Assembly (NCBI RefSeq): GCF_020742345.1 | Contig: NZ_DYXC01000029.1 | Location: forward strand, 1-64,000 | Source: Enteractinococcus helveticum | GTDB taxonomy: Bacteria; Actinomycetota; Actinomycetes; Actinomycetales; Micrococcaceae | Direction: 5' to 3' | DNA: 64,000 nucleotides | In this document: in pieces, positions 53,201-61,759 of the stretch | Numbering within the stretch: the stretch's first letter is position 1 | Layout of the letters: every line of letters begins with the position of its first letter | Program-made: the position numbers and the translations under genes | The notes under the pieces: model-generated | What the model saw: only the letters and a program-made list of their open reading frames with translations | Databases searched by the model: none | What the model was told of the DNA's origin: nothing

Positions 53201-53252
53201 TTAAACCACTGCCGGGCTGAAGAAATATTTCTTCAGCCCGGCAGTGGTTTAA
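53201..53252. terminator. 52-bp perfect palindrome, bidirectional terminator
   Basis: Each 26-base arm (53201-53226 and 53227-53252) is an exact reverse complement of the other with no spacer. The outer TTAAA/TTTAA supply U-tracts on both sides. It separates crp from the convergent RidA gene, so it probably terminates both. Confidence 0.85.
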
Positions 53253-53275
53253 CTCAGTGAATCGATCTCAAGATC

Positions 53276-53740
53276 CTAATCTTGGACTTTGACAATCATT
53301 TCTACTTCCACTGGAGCGTTCATCGGTAGCATAGCTACGCCAACGGCCGAACGTGCGTGCTGACCGTTCTCCTGGAAAATATCAGCCAGGAATTCGGAGG
53401 CACCGTTGATCACGACGTGCTGCTGGGCGAAATCGGATGCTGAGGATACAAAACCAACGAGCTTGGTGATCTGGGTGATCTTATCCAAGTCTCCGATTTC
53501 AGCTTTGATGGCGGCAAGTGCATTCAAGACACAAGTGCGCGCGTAATCAGCGGCGTCTTCAACGCTGACGTCCTGGCCGACTTTGCCTAGACCTGCAAGC
53601 TTGCCATCGACCAACGGCAACTGACCAGAAGTATAAATGTTGTCACCATCACGCATGGTGGGCACGTAGGCTGCTAGTGGTTTGCCGACGGCCGGCAGGG
53701 TGTATCCGGCTTCTTCAAGACGCTGTTCGATAGCGGACAT
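53276..53740 (-). CDS. RidA family protein (imine/enamine deaminase)
   Basis: A 154-residue YjgF/YER057c/UK114 family protein. Landmarks are YVPTMRDGDNIYTSGQLPLV, CVLNALAAIKAEIGDLD and ARSAVGVAMLPMNAPVEVEM, with the arginine and Pro/Glu-containing end of RidA. It clears reactive enamines. AGGAG is five bases before ATG 53740. Cotranscribed with the DUF4177 gene 11 bp upstream. Confidence 0.9.
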   Translation of the reverse strand: MSAIEQRLEEAGYTLPAVGKPLAAYVPTMRDGDNIYTSGQLPLVDGKLAGLGKVGQDVSVEDAADYARTCVLNALAAIKAEIGDLDKITQITKLVGFVSSASDFAQQHVVINGASEFLADIFQENGQHARSAVGVAMLPMNAPVEVEMIVKVQD

Positions 53741-53751
53741 GTGGCTCCTTC

Positions 53752-53919
53752 TTATTCTGATTTGGGTCGTTTGAGATAGGCAACGGGCGCATTACCGTCC
53801 GGACCTGGGATAACTGTAACAAGCTCCCAGCCGTCGTCACCCCACTGATCGAGAATTTGTTTGGTGGCATGAATCAGCAAAGGAATCGTGGCGTATTCCC
53901 ACTTTTGTTTATCACTCAT
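53752..53919 (-). CDS. DUF4177 small protein
   Basis: A 55-residue protein from ATG 53919: KWEYATIPLLIHATKQILDQ and then WGDDGWELVTVIPGPDG, the core of DUF4177. Function unknown. It precedes the RidA gene closely, as similar small genes do in other actinobacteria. Confidence 0.8.
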   Translation of the reverse strand: MSDKQKWEYATIPLLIHATKQILDQWGDDGWELVTVIPGPDGNAPVAYLKRPKSE

Positions 53920-53977
53920 GCGTTAACCGTATCTTGAGCTAAGAGCCTTGGAACAGATATGAGCATGTGCTTCGTAG

Positions 53978-53983
53978 TAGACT
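53978..53983 (+). promoter_or_regulatory. Predicted -10 element of leaderless PBP transcript
   Basis: TAGACT, six bases (GCCCAC), then ATG 53990. There is no ribosome-binding sequence in between. Confidence 0.5.
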
Positions 53984-53989
53984 GCCCAC

Positions 53990-56269
53990 ATGGCCAAAAC
54001 GACGTCGTCAGGATCTAGTGTGCTCAAAAGCAATCCCGTGCTGTCAAAGCTGCTCGCCTTTTTTGGTATTTCCGCGTTGTTGGGAGCTTTGGGAGCTGGC
54101 ATGTTGTTACCCGCTGGCATGCTCGCCGGCGCGGCATCTCAAGTCGGTACCGAAATGCTAGATCAGCTACCCGCTGAGCTCAATGAAGAGCCACTGTCCA
54201 TACCGTCGGTCATCCTCGATCAGGACGGTAACGAGATCGCGACTTTCTACGCTGAAGACCGCACCCCGGTTGATCTCGAAGACATCTCGCAGCACATGAT
54301 CGATGCGATCATTGCCATCGAAGACGAGCGCTTCTACGAGCACTCCGGTGTTGATGGTCAAGGACTTGCACGCGCCGTCGTCCATAACGTGACCTCTGAT
54401 ACCCAGCAGGGTGCTTCGACACTGACCCAGCAGTATGTCAACAACGTGCTGGTCAACTATCAGAACCTTAACGGCTTGCGTACGACCGTATCAGGGACCA
54501 AACAGATTCCGGATAAGATTCGCGAAATGAAACTTGCGGTGGCCGTCGAAAAAGATATGTCCAAGGATGAAATCCTGGAAGGCTATCTCAACATCGTGCT
54601 CTTTTCCGGCCGGACCTACGGTGTGGAAGCTGCGTCCCGATTATTCTTCAATAAATCCGCAGCCGATCTGAACATCCCAGAATCTGCACTCTTAGCTGGC
54701 CTGGTTCAATCGCCAAACGCTCTGGATCCGAGAAAAAATCCAGAAGGTGCGACCCACCGACGCAACCTCGTGTTGGGCAACATGCTTAATCAAGGCAAGA
54801 TTACTGAGGAAGAATATGACGAGGCCGTAGCCTCTGAACTGGTACTTGATGAAACCCCATTGCCGTCGGGCTGTTACTACGCCAAGGATGGTTTCGAATA
54901 CTTCTGTGACTACATCCAGCGGTCAATCTTGGCTGATCCTGCTTTCGGCCCGGATCGTGAATCCCGTCAGCGTATGCTGGATCGTTCCGGTCTAGAGATC
55001 ACCACGACATTAGATTCGGAGCTGCAAGAAGCCGCTGTAGAAACCGCACGCCGCAATGTTCCTGCTGGGGAGAACGAAGGCATCGGCTCGTCCATCGTGA
55101 CGGTCCAGCAAAATACCGGCAATATCAAAGCGATGGCCCAGAACACCGAGTACGAGGTCGGCGATGAGCAGGGCAACGGTCAAACCTCACTGAACTTTAA
55201 CGTTGACAAAGACTGGGGTGGCGGTCAAGGCTTCCAGCTGGGTTCAACCCTGAAGCCGTTCGTTGCAATGGCCTGGATCGGCTCCGGAAAATCAATGCGC
55301 GACCAAGTCGATGCTTCCCGGAATAACTATGACGGCGCCCGTTTCCCCGCCTACTGCCTGCCCGGCGGGCATGCACGCATCGGTAGCGACGGCTGGCGGC
55401 CAAAGAACGCTATCGCCGATATGCACAAACCAATGCGCATGGACTACGGCTTGTACTGGTCCATTAACACAGCAACAATTGCTGCGGCCTATAACACCGA
55501 CCTATGTGCCATTACCGATATCACCGACGCGGCAGGTATTACCGATGCGGAGAACAACGAAGGTCTAGATCCTTCCAACCCCTCGTTCGTACTTGGTGCC
55601 TACAACGTTTCCCCACTCACCATGGCGTCTGCGTACTCGACTTTGGGTTCCGGCGGCACCTACTGTGAACCTCGCGCAATTGAATCGATCGTTGACGCCG
55701 ATGGCAACGAATACACTGTTCCGCCAATCCAGTGCTCCCCCGGGTCGCTGAACCCGGAGAACATCAAAGAGCTTAACAACACGTTGACGGCCATCGCAAG
55801 TGAGCGTATTTCGCAAGGACGGCTCAACTTCCCGATCGCAGGTAAGACCGGTACCAACAACTTTGAGTCGTCAACCTGGTTCATTGGATACACTTCAGAA
55901 CTTGCAACGGCTTCATGGGTTGGTAACTACCTGGGCAACGGCCCGGATTACACCCTGCGAGGCAAAACCATCGGTGGTCGCTATTTCCAGGACGCCTGGG
56001 GCTCGCTGATTGCCGGTCCTATGTGGGTTGATTTCATGGAGGTTGCCGGGCCGAAGTACGGTACCGATGCTTTCCCGAAGTTTGACGGTCCAACCGGTAA
56101 TCCGCGAGTCTACAGCCGTGGTTCATCCGGCAGTTCAAATTCGGGCTCAAATTCGAATTCAGGATCGGATCAAGATTCGGATTCCGGAGCGAATTCGGGG
56201 TCGGACTCATCGAATGAATCCGATAACAATGATTCGGGTGACAATGACTCATCAGGAAATGACGACTAG
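53990..56269 (+). CDS. Class A bifunctional penicillin-binding protein
   Basis: A 759-residue cell-wall synthase with one N-terminal transmembrane helix. The glycosyltransferase domain has AIIAIEDERFYEHSGVD (catalytic Glu about residue 111), GASTLTQQYVNN and a third motif around EKDMSKDEILEGYLN. The transpeptidase domain has GSTLKPF (Ser about 417), YWSINTAT (SxN about 491) and AGKTGTNN (about 619). The last 60 residues are a Ser/Asn/Asp/Gly-rich low-complexity tail, and PASTA repeats are lacking. It occupies the ponA2 position of mycobacteria, before the metallophosphoesterase. Confidence 0.93.
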   Translation: MAKTTSSGSSVLKSNPVLSKLLAFFGISALLGALGAGMLLPAGMLAGAASQVGTEMLDQLPAELNEEPLSIPSVILDQDGNEIATFYAEDRTPVDLEDISQHMIDAIIAIEDERFYEHSGVDGQGLARAVVHNVTSDTQQGASTLTQQYVNNVLVNYQNLNGLRTTVSGTKQIPDKIREMKLAVAVEKDMSKDEILEGYLNIVLFSGRTYGVEAASRLFFNKSAADLNIPESALLAGLVQSPNALDPRKNPEGATHRRNLVLGNMLNQGKITEEEYDEAVASELVLDETPLPSGCYYAKDGFEYFCDYIQRSILADPAFGPDRESRQRMLDRSGLEITTTLDSELQEAAVETARRNVPAGENEGIGSSIVTVQQNTGNIKAMAQNTEYEVGDEQGNGQTSLNFNVDKDWGGGQGFQLGSTLKPFVAMAWIGSGKSMRDQVDASRNNYDGARFPAYCLPGGHARIGSDGWRPKNAIADMHKPMRMDYGLYWSINTATIAAAYNTDLCAITDITDAAGITDAENNEGLDPSNPSFVLGAYNVSPLTMASAYSTLGSGGTYCEPRAIESIVDADGNEYTVPPIQCSPGSLNPENIKELNNTLTAIASERISQGRLNFPIAGKTGTNNFESSTWFIGYTSELATASWVGNYLGNGPDYTLRGKTIGGRYFQDAWGSLIAGPMWVDFMEVAGPKYGTDAFPKFDGPTGNPRVYSRGSSGSSNSGSNSNSGSDQDSDSGANSGSDSSNESDNNDSGDNDSSGNDD

Positions 56270-57228
56270 TGTCTAAGTCACCTTGGTGGCCGCGTCGGAT
56301 ACTATCCGGCGCGGCCAAACTTTTCACACTGGGTACCGTCACGGCGGTCTCTGCCACAGTATTTGGTGTGGTTTCAGCACGTCAGTTTGGCATTCGTTAT
56401 GAAACAGTGCCCTTACTGTCAGAAGGTCAGGCCCCGCTACGCATCTTACATATAGGTGATATGCACCTGGTTGCTGGGGATCGGACCAAGATCAATTTTG
56501 TTCGCAGCCTGGCGGCAACACAACCTGACCTTGTGGTCAATATCGGAGATAATCCGGGCGGGGTGGATGCCATAGATGATGTGCTACATGCCCTTGAACC
56601 ACTATTTGAATTTCCAGGAGTATTTGTTCCGGGGTCCAACGACTTCTTTGGTCCCCGCAACGCCAACCCACTACGCTATCTCCGTGCGCCTTCTACGACC
56701 ACGCATCTTGACGAGCTCCGTAATGCTGTTGATACGCGTAAATTATTTGACGGCATCACAGCACGGGGCACCTGGCATCGGGTTGACAACCGCTCCTTGA
56801 CCCTACAAGTCAGTAACGGGGTTGACATTCACCTAGCAGGTACACACGATGCGCATATGCAAGCCGATGATTGGCCAGGATTTCCAAACGCACAAGACAC
56901 GAACCCGATACTGAAGATCGCGGTGACCCACGCCCCCTACCGACGAGTACTCGATGCCGCGGTGGCCGACGGCGCCGACCTCGTGTTAGCGGGCCATACA
57001 CACGGCGGGCAAGTGGCCCTGCCCTCCTATGGCGCGATAGTGTCGAACTGTGATTTGCCCCCCGGTCTGGCGTCAGGCAGTTTTCCCTGGCGCAGCGCCG
57101 GACGCACTGGGCTGATCCATGTCACCGCCGGGATTGGGGCCTCTCCCACAGTGCCTTTGCGCACGTTCTGTCCGCCGGAAGCCGTCGTCATAGATCTCGT
57201 CCCGGCCGATCAAACAACCGCTTACTGA
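56269..57228 (+). CDS. Metallophosphoesterase
   Basis: A 319-residue calcineurin-like phosphoesterase, probably membrane-anchored by its N-terminal hydrophobic segment (LGTVTAVSATVFGVVSA). Metal ligands are in ILHIGDMHLVAG, VNIGDNPGG, PGSNDFFG, and LAGHTHGGQVALPSYG. GTG 56269 overlaps the PBP stop by one base, indicating translational coupling. It mirrors Rv3683, directly after ponA2. The 3' end overlaps purC by 7 bp. Note that the usual GNHD is SNDF here (PGSNDFFG). Confidence 0.87.
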   Translation: MSKSPWWPRRILSGAAKLFTLGTVTAVSATVFGVVSARQFGIRYETVPLLSEGQAPLRILHIGDMHLVAGDRTKINFVRSLAATQPDLVVNIGDNPGGVDAIDDVLHALEPLFEFPGVFVPGSNDFFGPRNANPLRYLRAPSTTTHLDELRNAVDTRKLFDGITARGTWHRVDNRSLTLQVSNGVDIHLAGTHDAHMQADDWPGFPNAQDTNPILKIAVTHAPYRRVLDAAVADGADLVLAGHTHGGQVALPSYGAIVSNCDLPPGLASGSFPWRSAGRTGLIHVTAGIGASPTVPLRTFCPPEAVVIDLVPADQTTAY

Positions 57229-58121
57229 AATGCCCGACCGGTCAACCGGCGGTAAGCCTCACGGTAGCGCTCAGCGGTCTTTTCAACGACGTCGGCAGGT
57301 AATTCTGGTGGGGCAGTATCGGTGTTGCGGTCCCAGCCGGAAGTTTCCGAAGCTAGCCAATCACGTACGAACTGTTTATCAAAGGATTCCTGAGATGTGC
57401 CTGGCGCATAAGCCTGGGCATCCCAAAAACGTGAGGAATCCGGGGTCAGCACCTCATCACCCAGGGTGATCACACCATTTTCATCAGTACCGTATTCGAC
57501 TTTCGTGTCGGCCAGAATAATTCCGGCCTCACGCGCAATGCGCTCCGCAGTGGTATACAGTTGTAAGGTCTTCTCCCGAATGTCGGCGGCAGCAGTCTCA
57601 CCAATGCGTGAGATCATCTGTGCAAAGCTGATGTTCTCATCGTGCTCCCCGACTTCAGCTTTCGCCGACGGAGTGAAGATTGCAGGATCCAATTTTGACC
57701 CATCAACGAGTCCCCCGGGTAACGGGATCCCGGTAACTTCACCGGTCTTGCGATACTCCGCGAGCCCGGAGCCGGTCAGATACCCCCGCGCAATAGCCTC
57801 GATCGGGAACATGTTAAGTCGTTTGACCACCATCGCACGTCCCGCAACTTCGGCCGGCACATCGGTTGAGACGACGTGGTTTGGCACATTGATTTCGTCA
57901 ACCAAACGGTCAAACCACCACAGCGACAGTTGCGTCAAGATCTTGCCCTTGTCCGGAATGCCGGGGTTCAAGATGTGGTCAAAGGCCGAGATCCGATCCG
58001 TGGCGACAACTAACAGCGTCTGGGATGCTCCTGGCTGGGTGTCATCAGGTTCATAGAGGTTACGAACCTTACCGGAGTAGATGTGACGCCAACCGGGCAG
58101 GGACGTTGCGATATCAGTCAT
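57222..58121 (-). CDS. purC: Phosphoribosylaminoimidazole-succinocarboxamide synthase
   Basis: ATP-dependent step of purine synthesis adding aspartate to CAIR, 299 residues. HIYSGKVRNLYEP at the N-terminus binds ATP. TDRISAFDHIL, KRLNMFPIEAIARGYLTGSG and LADTKVEYGTDENG are family signatures. It lies three bases after purD on the same strand, so they are cotranscribed. Confidence 0.95.
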   Translation of the reverse strand: MTDIATSLPGWRHIYSGKVRNLYEPDDTQPGASQTLLVVATDRISAFDHILNPGIPDKGKILTQLSLWWFDRLVDEINVPNHVVSTDVPAEVAGRAMVVKRLNMFPIEAIARGYLTGSGLAEYRKTGEVTGIPLPGGLVDGSKLDPAIFTPSAKAEVGEHDENISFAQMISRIGETAAADIREKTLQLYTTAERIAREAGIILADTKVEYGTDENGVITLGDEVLTPDSSRFWDAQAYAPGTSQESFDKQFVRDWLASETSGWDRNTDTAPPELPADVVEKTAERYREAYRRLTGRAFQ

Positions 58122-58124
58122 GGT

Positions 58125-59408
58125 TTAGGCTCCTGGGATCGTGATCTCGCCGTTAATAGCTTTGGCCGCAATATCCGTGCGGTACTGACCGTTTGGAATC
58201 GAAATCTTTTCTACGGCCGCATAAGCGGTGTCGCGCGCTTGAACGAGGTCATCACCGGTGGCCACCACGGTTAATAACCGACCACCGGATGCGGTAAATT
58301 CCCCGGTATCTCCCGTGGTGGTTCCAGCGTGCAGCACACTGACATCTTCATGTTTGGCAGCATCAGCGACCCCGGTAATCTGAGCGCCAGTTTTCGGAGC
58401 ACCCGGATAGCCCTCCGAAGCCATGACAACCCCAACAGCCGCGTTGTCGTGGAACTGAATACTTGGAAACGAGGTGGCCAGTTTGCCATCAGCAGCGGCT
58501 TTGAGCAGTTGGCCCAACGGGGTTTTTAACCGTGCCAGCACCGGTTGCGTTTCGGGGTCTCCGAACCGGGAATTGAACTCAATAACCTGGATACCCTTCT
58601 TGGTAACGGCCAATCCACAGTACAAGACACCGGTAAATGGCGTGCCCCGTTTGGCCATCTCAGCCAGGACCGGCCGGGCAACCTGTTCCATGACGTCTTC
58701 GGTGAAGTTTTCGGGTAACCATTCCAGCGGGGTGTATGCACCCATGCCACCGGTGTTGGGGCCTTCGTCGTCGTTATAAATGCGCTTAAAGTCTTGTGCG
58801 GGTGACATAGCCACACCGTCTTTACCATCGGCAATAACAAATACCGAAACCTCTGGGCCTTCAAGGAATTCTTCGACCAGTACCGGGTCTCCCCCGGCAA
58901 AAATAGCCTGGCCGTGAGCGATCGCCTCGTTGCGATCCTGGGTCACGATCACACCTTTACCAGCGGCCAGTCCGTCGTCCTTGACAACATAGGGTGCCCC
59001 CATTTCATCCAGTGCGGCTTCCAGCTGTTCCAGGTTGGTTGCCGTATGTGCCTGACCGGTGGGTACCCCGGCGGCGTGCATAATCTCTTTGGCAAAGGCC
59101 TTAGAAGATTCCAAGCGTGCTGCCTGGTGGGTTGGACCAAATACGGCGAAGCCTGCCGCCTGCAACGCATTGGTAACACCTGCAGCCAGCAGTGCTTCAG
59201 GACCAATCACGATGAGATCCGGTTGCAGTTCCTGGCAGAGTTCAACCACCAACTGGGGAGAGGAAACATCAATCGGGTAGACGGGAACTTCCTTGGCAAT
59301 GCCGGCATTGCCTGGTGCACAGCGCACCTCGGAAACCAATGGATCGGCGCGTAAGGCTTGCACAATTGCGTGTTCGCGGCCACCTGGGCCCAAGACTAAA
59401 GTTTTCAC
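58125..59408 (-). CDS. purD: Phosphoribosylamine-glycine ligase (GARS)
   Basis: ATP-grasp enzyme of 427 residues. VLVLG-type start KTLVLGPGGREHAIVQ, PYVVKDDGLAAGKGVIV for ATP, and the catalytic core IEFNSRFGDPETQ are clear. The longer frame to 59489 overlaps the divergent small membrane-protein gene. GTG 59408 with AGGA nearby is preferred since the conserved strand begins there. Followed immediately by purC. Confidence 0.95.
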   Translation of the reverse strand: MKTLVLGPGGREHAIVQALRADPLVSEVRCAPGNAGIAKEVPVYPIDVSSPQLVVELCQELQPDLIVIGPEALLAAGVTNALQAAGFAVFGPTHQAARLESSKAFAKEIMHAAGVPTGQAHTATNLEQLEAALDEMGAPYVVKDDGLAAGKGVIVTQDRNEAIAHGQAIFAGGDPVLVEEFLEGPEVSVFVIADGKDGVAMSPAQDFKRIYNDDEGPNTGGMGAYTPLEWLPENFTEDVMEQVARPVLAEMAKRGTPFTGVLYCGLAVTKKGIQVIEFNSRFGDPETQPVLARLKTPLGQLLKAAADGKLATSFPSIQFHDNAAVGVVMASEGYPGAPKTGAQITGVADAAKHEDVSVLHAGTTTGDTGEFTASGGRLLTVVATGDDLVQARDTAYAAVEKISIPNGQYRTDIAAKAINGEITIPGA

Positions 59409-59474
59409 GTTCCTAAGCGTAGTCGTTTCCGGCCGATGGTTGGGCGGTATGTCTGAAATATGTGGAGATCCGAC

Positions 59475-59480
59475 TAGACT
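59475..59480 (+). promoter_or_regulatory. Predicted -10 element of leaderless transcript
   Basis: TAGACT, seven bases, then ATG 59488. A GGAG further upstream is too far to act as a ribosome site. Confidence 0.45.
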
Positions 59481-59487
59481 CGTAGCC

Positions 59488-59730
59488 ATGTCCTTTCGTC
59501 GCCGTCATCTGCCCTACGGCCAGGGCCCATTGTTCCCGCGCTGGCTGCAAATCATCTACGTCTGGCTGATGATCATGCTGTCGTGTTCCTGGGTGTCCTG
59601 GCTTGGGTTTCGCACGTTTGTGGATGCCACCCGCGGCGATATTGGCTATGCGCTGGCCGCACTGGGCATTGGCGCGGTTGCTTCAACAATCGTGACCTGG
59701 GCCGTCTACCGCAAAAAGTCCAATACCTAA
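59488..59730 (+). CDS. Small two-helix membrane protein
   Basis: An 80-residue protein with a basic N-terminus (SFRRRHLPYGQGPLFPRW), two transmembrane helices (IIYVWLMIMLSCSWVSWLGF and ALAALGIGAVASTIVTWAVY) and a basic tail. No family recognised. It precedes the asparaginase gene by 35 bp and is divergent from purD. Confidence 0.7.
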   Translation: MSFRRRHLPYGQGPLFPRWLQIIYVWLMIMLSCSWVSWLGFRTFVDATRGDIGYALAALGIGAVASTIVTWAVYRKKSNT

Positions 59731-59765
59731 ATGTGCAACCACTGAGCATCTAGAAGGAGACCAAG

Positions 59766-60788
59766 GTGTCTGAACCGATTCGGGCCAGCGACGTCGAACA
59801 GCTGGCCATTGCAACCCGGAATGGCTTTGTGGAAAACCGTTTCTTTGGATCAGCCGTTGTGGTAAATTCCGACGGCGTAATTCTTGCCTCGGTTGGTGAT
59901 CCTGCAGCAGCAGTGTATCCTCGTTCGGCGCTGAAACCTTTCCAGGCGATCGCTTCACTGCGTTGCGGGGCACAACTGGCACATGAACAGCTCGCCTTGG
60001 CGTGCGGTTCACACATCGGTTCCACGCACCATCAAGATATCGCCGCCTCCATGTTAGCCGGTGCGGGGCTCAGCGCCGATAATCTTGCCTGCCCTGCGGC
60101 GTATCCGTCGTCGGCGTCCCAGGTTGCAAAGGCTGCCCTGCAGGTCGCGCCGCTGCCGCTGGAGCGCTCTCGATTGGCGCATAACTGTTCGGGCAAACAC
60201 GCCGGGTTCTTAGCAGCAACGGTTGCTGCAGGTGTCGATCCCACCAGCTATCTGCATCCCGATTCGCCCATCCAGACCGAGGTCATCACCGTCTTAGAGC
60301 AGTACTGCCAGACCAGCATTACACACGTGGGGGTGGATGGCTGCGGGGCACCCACCCCGGTTATGGCCCTGAGCTCACTAGCCCGCGGGTTTAGTGAACT
60401 CGGCCGTGCCCTGACTGATCGTTCAGCAGAACTGCCGGCCGCAATGGTTGCGCGCGCCATGTTGGATTACCCGCACGTCGTCCAGGGGAACAACCGACCC
60501 GATACGGTCATATTGGATTCCCTGGAGTTGCTCGTCAAAACTGGTGCCGATGGAATTGTTGCACTCGCCGCTCCCGATGGCACCGCCGTGGCGGTGTCCA
60601 TGATTGACTCCACGGATCGAGCAATGCACCTGGTTGCACTGGTACTGCTGGCCAATTTCGCACCGCATATGCTCAGCTTGCAAGCCATGAGCGACGTCGT
60701 CGAGCGTATTGTGCCGCCCGTCTACGGCGGCGGGCAGGTGGTGGGCGGCATCAAGGTAGCCCCGGCGGTCTTGCGGTTGCTGAGCTAA
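59766..60788 (+). CDS. Asparaginase II-type protein
   Basis: A 340-residue member of the asparaginase II (thermolabile Rhizobium etli AnsA) family. Landmarks are YPRSALKPFQAIASLRCGAQ, LACGSHIGSTHH, LAHNCSGKHAGFLAA and VDGCGAPTPVMALSSLA. It has no similarity to E. coli asparaginases. The SxxK and Ser-Gly-Lys-His motifs recall serine-hydrolase chemistry. GTG 59766 follows GAAGGAG. Possibly supplies aspartate for purine synthesis, by neighbourhood only. Confidence 0.88.
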   Translation: MSEPIRASDVEQLAIATRNGFVENRFFGSAVVVNSDGVILASVGDPAAAVYPRSALKPFQAIASLRCGAQLAHEQLALACGSHIGSTHHQDIAASMLAGAGLSADNLACPAAYPSSASQVAKAALQVAPLPLERSRLAHNCSGKHAGFLAATVAAGVDPTSYLHPDSPIQTEVITVLEQYCQTSITHVGVDGCGAPTPVMALSSLARGFSELGRALTDRSAELPAAMVARAMLDYPHVVQGNNRPDTVILDSLELLVKTGADGIVALAAPDGTAVAVSMIDSTDRAMHLVALVLLANFAPHMLSLQAMSDVVERIVPPVYGGGQVVGGIKVAPAVLRLLS

Positions 60789-60823
60789 GCTAACGGCGTG
60801 AGTAATTTTGAAAGGACGACGTG

Positions 60824-61192
60824 ATGATGGCGCGGCGGAAAATTGATGTGGCTGACGGCGTTGCCGCGGTGCGCACCTGGGCTGCGGATCCGGCCGCTGC
60901 ACCACGATCGATTCGTGCCCTGGCGGTGCGGTATTCCTTGGAAGCGCTGGCCGATTTGGCCCCGGGCCGGTCGGTTGAGGTGCGGGTACCACCCTTTGGG
61001 GTCACCCAGATTCTCAAGGGCACTGTGCACACGCGTGGCACTCCACCGGCGGTTGTGGAAACTTCTGCTGATACCTGGTTGGCGTTGGTCACCGGGCAGT
61101 TGGCTTGGGCGGATGCGGTGGCCGCCGGCGACGTCGTCGCCTCGGGGCAGCGCACGGATTTGACTGCGCTCTTACCGCTGGTCAAAATCTAG
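60824..61192 (+). CDS. Sterol carrier family protein
   Basis: A 122-residue protein with RSIRALAVRYSLEALADLAP, VEVRVPPFGVTQI and ADTWLALVTGQLAWADAVAA, the core of the actinobacterial sterol-carrier-like (SCP2) family encoded next to purF and purM. Ligand unknown. Starts GTG 60821, ATG 60824 and ATG 60827 are adjacent. AAAGGA is about seven bases before 60824. Confidence 0.85.
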   Translation: MMARRKIDVADGVAAVRTWAADPAAAPRSIRALAVRYSLEALADLAPGRSVEVRVPPFGVTQILKGTVHTRGTPPAVVETSADTWLALVTGQLAWADAVAAGDVVASGQRTDLTALLPLVKI

Positions 61193-61276
61193 GCTGCCGG
61201 TCACGATTTCTGTAGCGTTCACACCCTGTGGACACGTATGACGACGAGGCTTCGAACCCGCTAGACTAAAAGCACT

Positions 61277-61756
61277 ATGGCTGACAGCAGACTTCATGAT
61301 CAACCTGAAACGGCCGGTGCCGCAGGTGAGGACTCCACTACCGATACACCCGAACAAATGGTGTACCGTCGTGCCCCGAAAATCACCCCATTTTTGGTAA
61401 CCGGCGGATTTTTCGGGGTGGTTATTGCCTTCTTCTGGGTTGCAATTCAAGGCACGTCCGAGGGGTATACACAGTCCCAGACCCTGGGTTTTTTGGCTGC
61501 GCTATTGGGTGTTGTCGGGGTAACTGTTGGCGCACTCGTGTGGCTCATGTTGGATCGCCGATCCAAACGCCACATGGAAACCGTCTACGCTCGACTCACC
61601 ACAGACCCCCAGGCCGCTGACGTTGCCCTCACTAAAGTTGACTATCGTGAATGGTCACAGTTACAACGACGTCAACGTGTGAATGAAGAACGTCGAGCCC
61701 AGCAGCTCGAAGCAAAAGCCGCAGCAAAAGCCCACAAACGAAATAAACGGAAATAG
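61277..61756 (+). CDS. Two-helix membrane protein with coiled-coil tail
   Basis: A 159-residue protein with an acidic disordered N-terminus, two transmembrane segments (about residues 38-58 and 70-92) and a charged helical tail (WSQLQRRQRVNEERRAQQLE) ending in Lys/Arg. No family recognised. It lies three bases before purF and could share its transcript. TAGACT lies nine bases before the ATG, slightly longer than at the other candidate leaderless starts. Confidence 0.7.
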   Translation: MADSRLHDQPETAGAAGEDSTTDTPEQMVYRRAPKITPFLVTGGFFGVVIAFFWVAIQGTSEGYTQSQTLGFLAALLGVVGVTVGALVWLMLDRRSKRHMETVYARLTTDPQAADVALTKVDYREWSQLQRRQRVNEERRAQQLEAKAAAKAHKRNKRK

Positions 61757-61759
61757 TTC

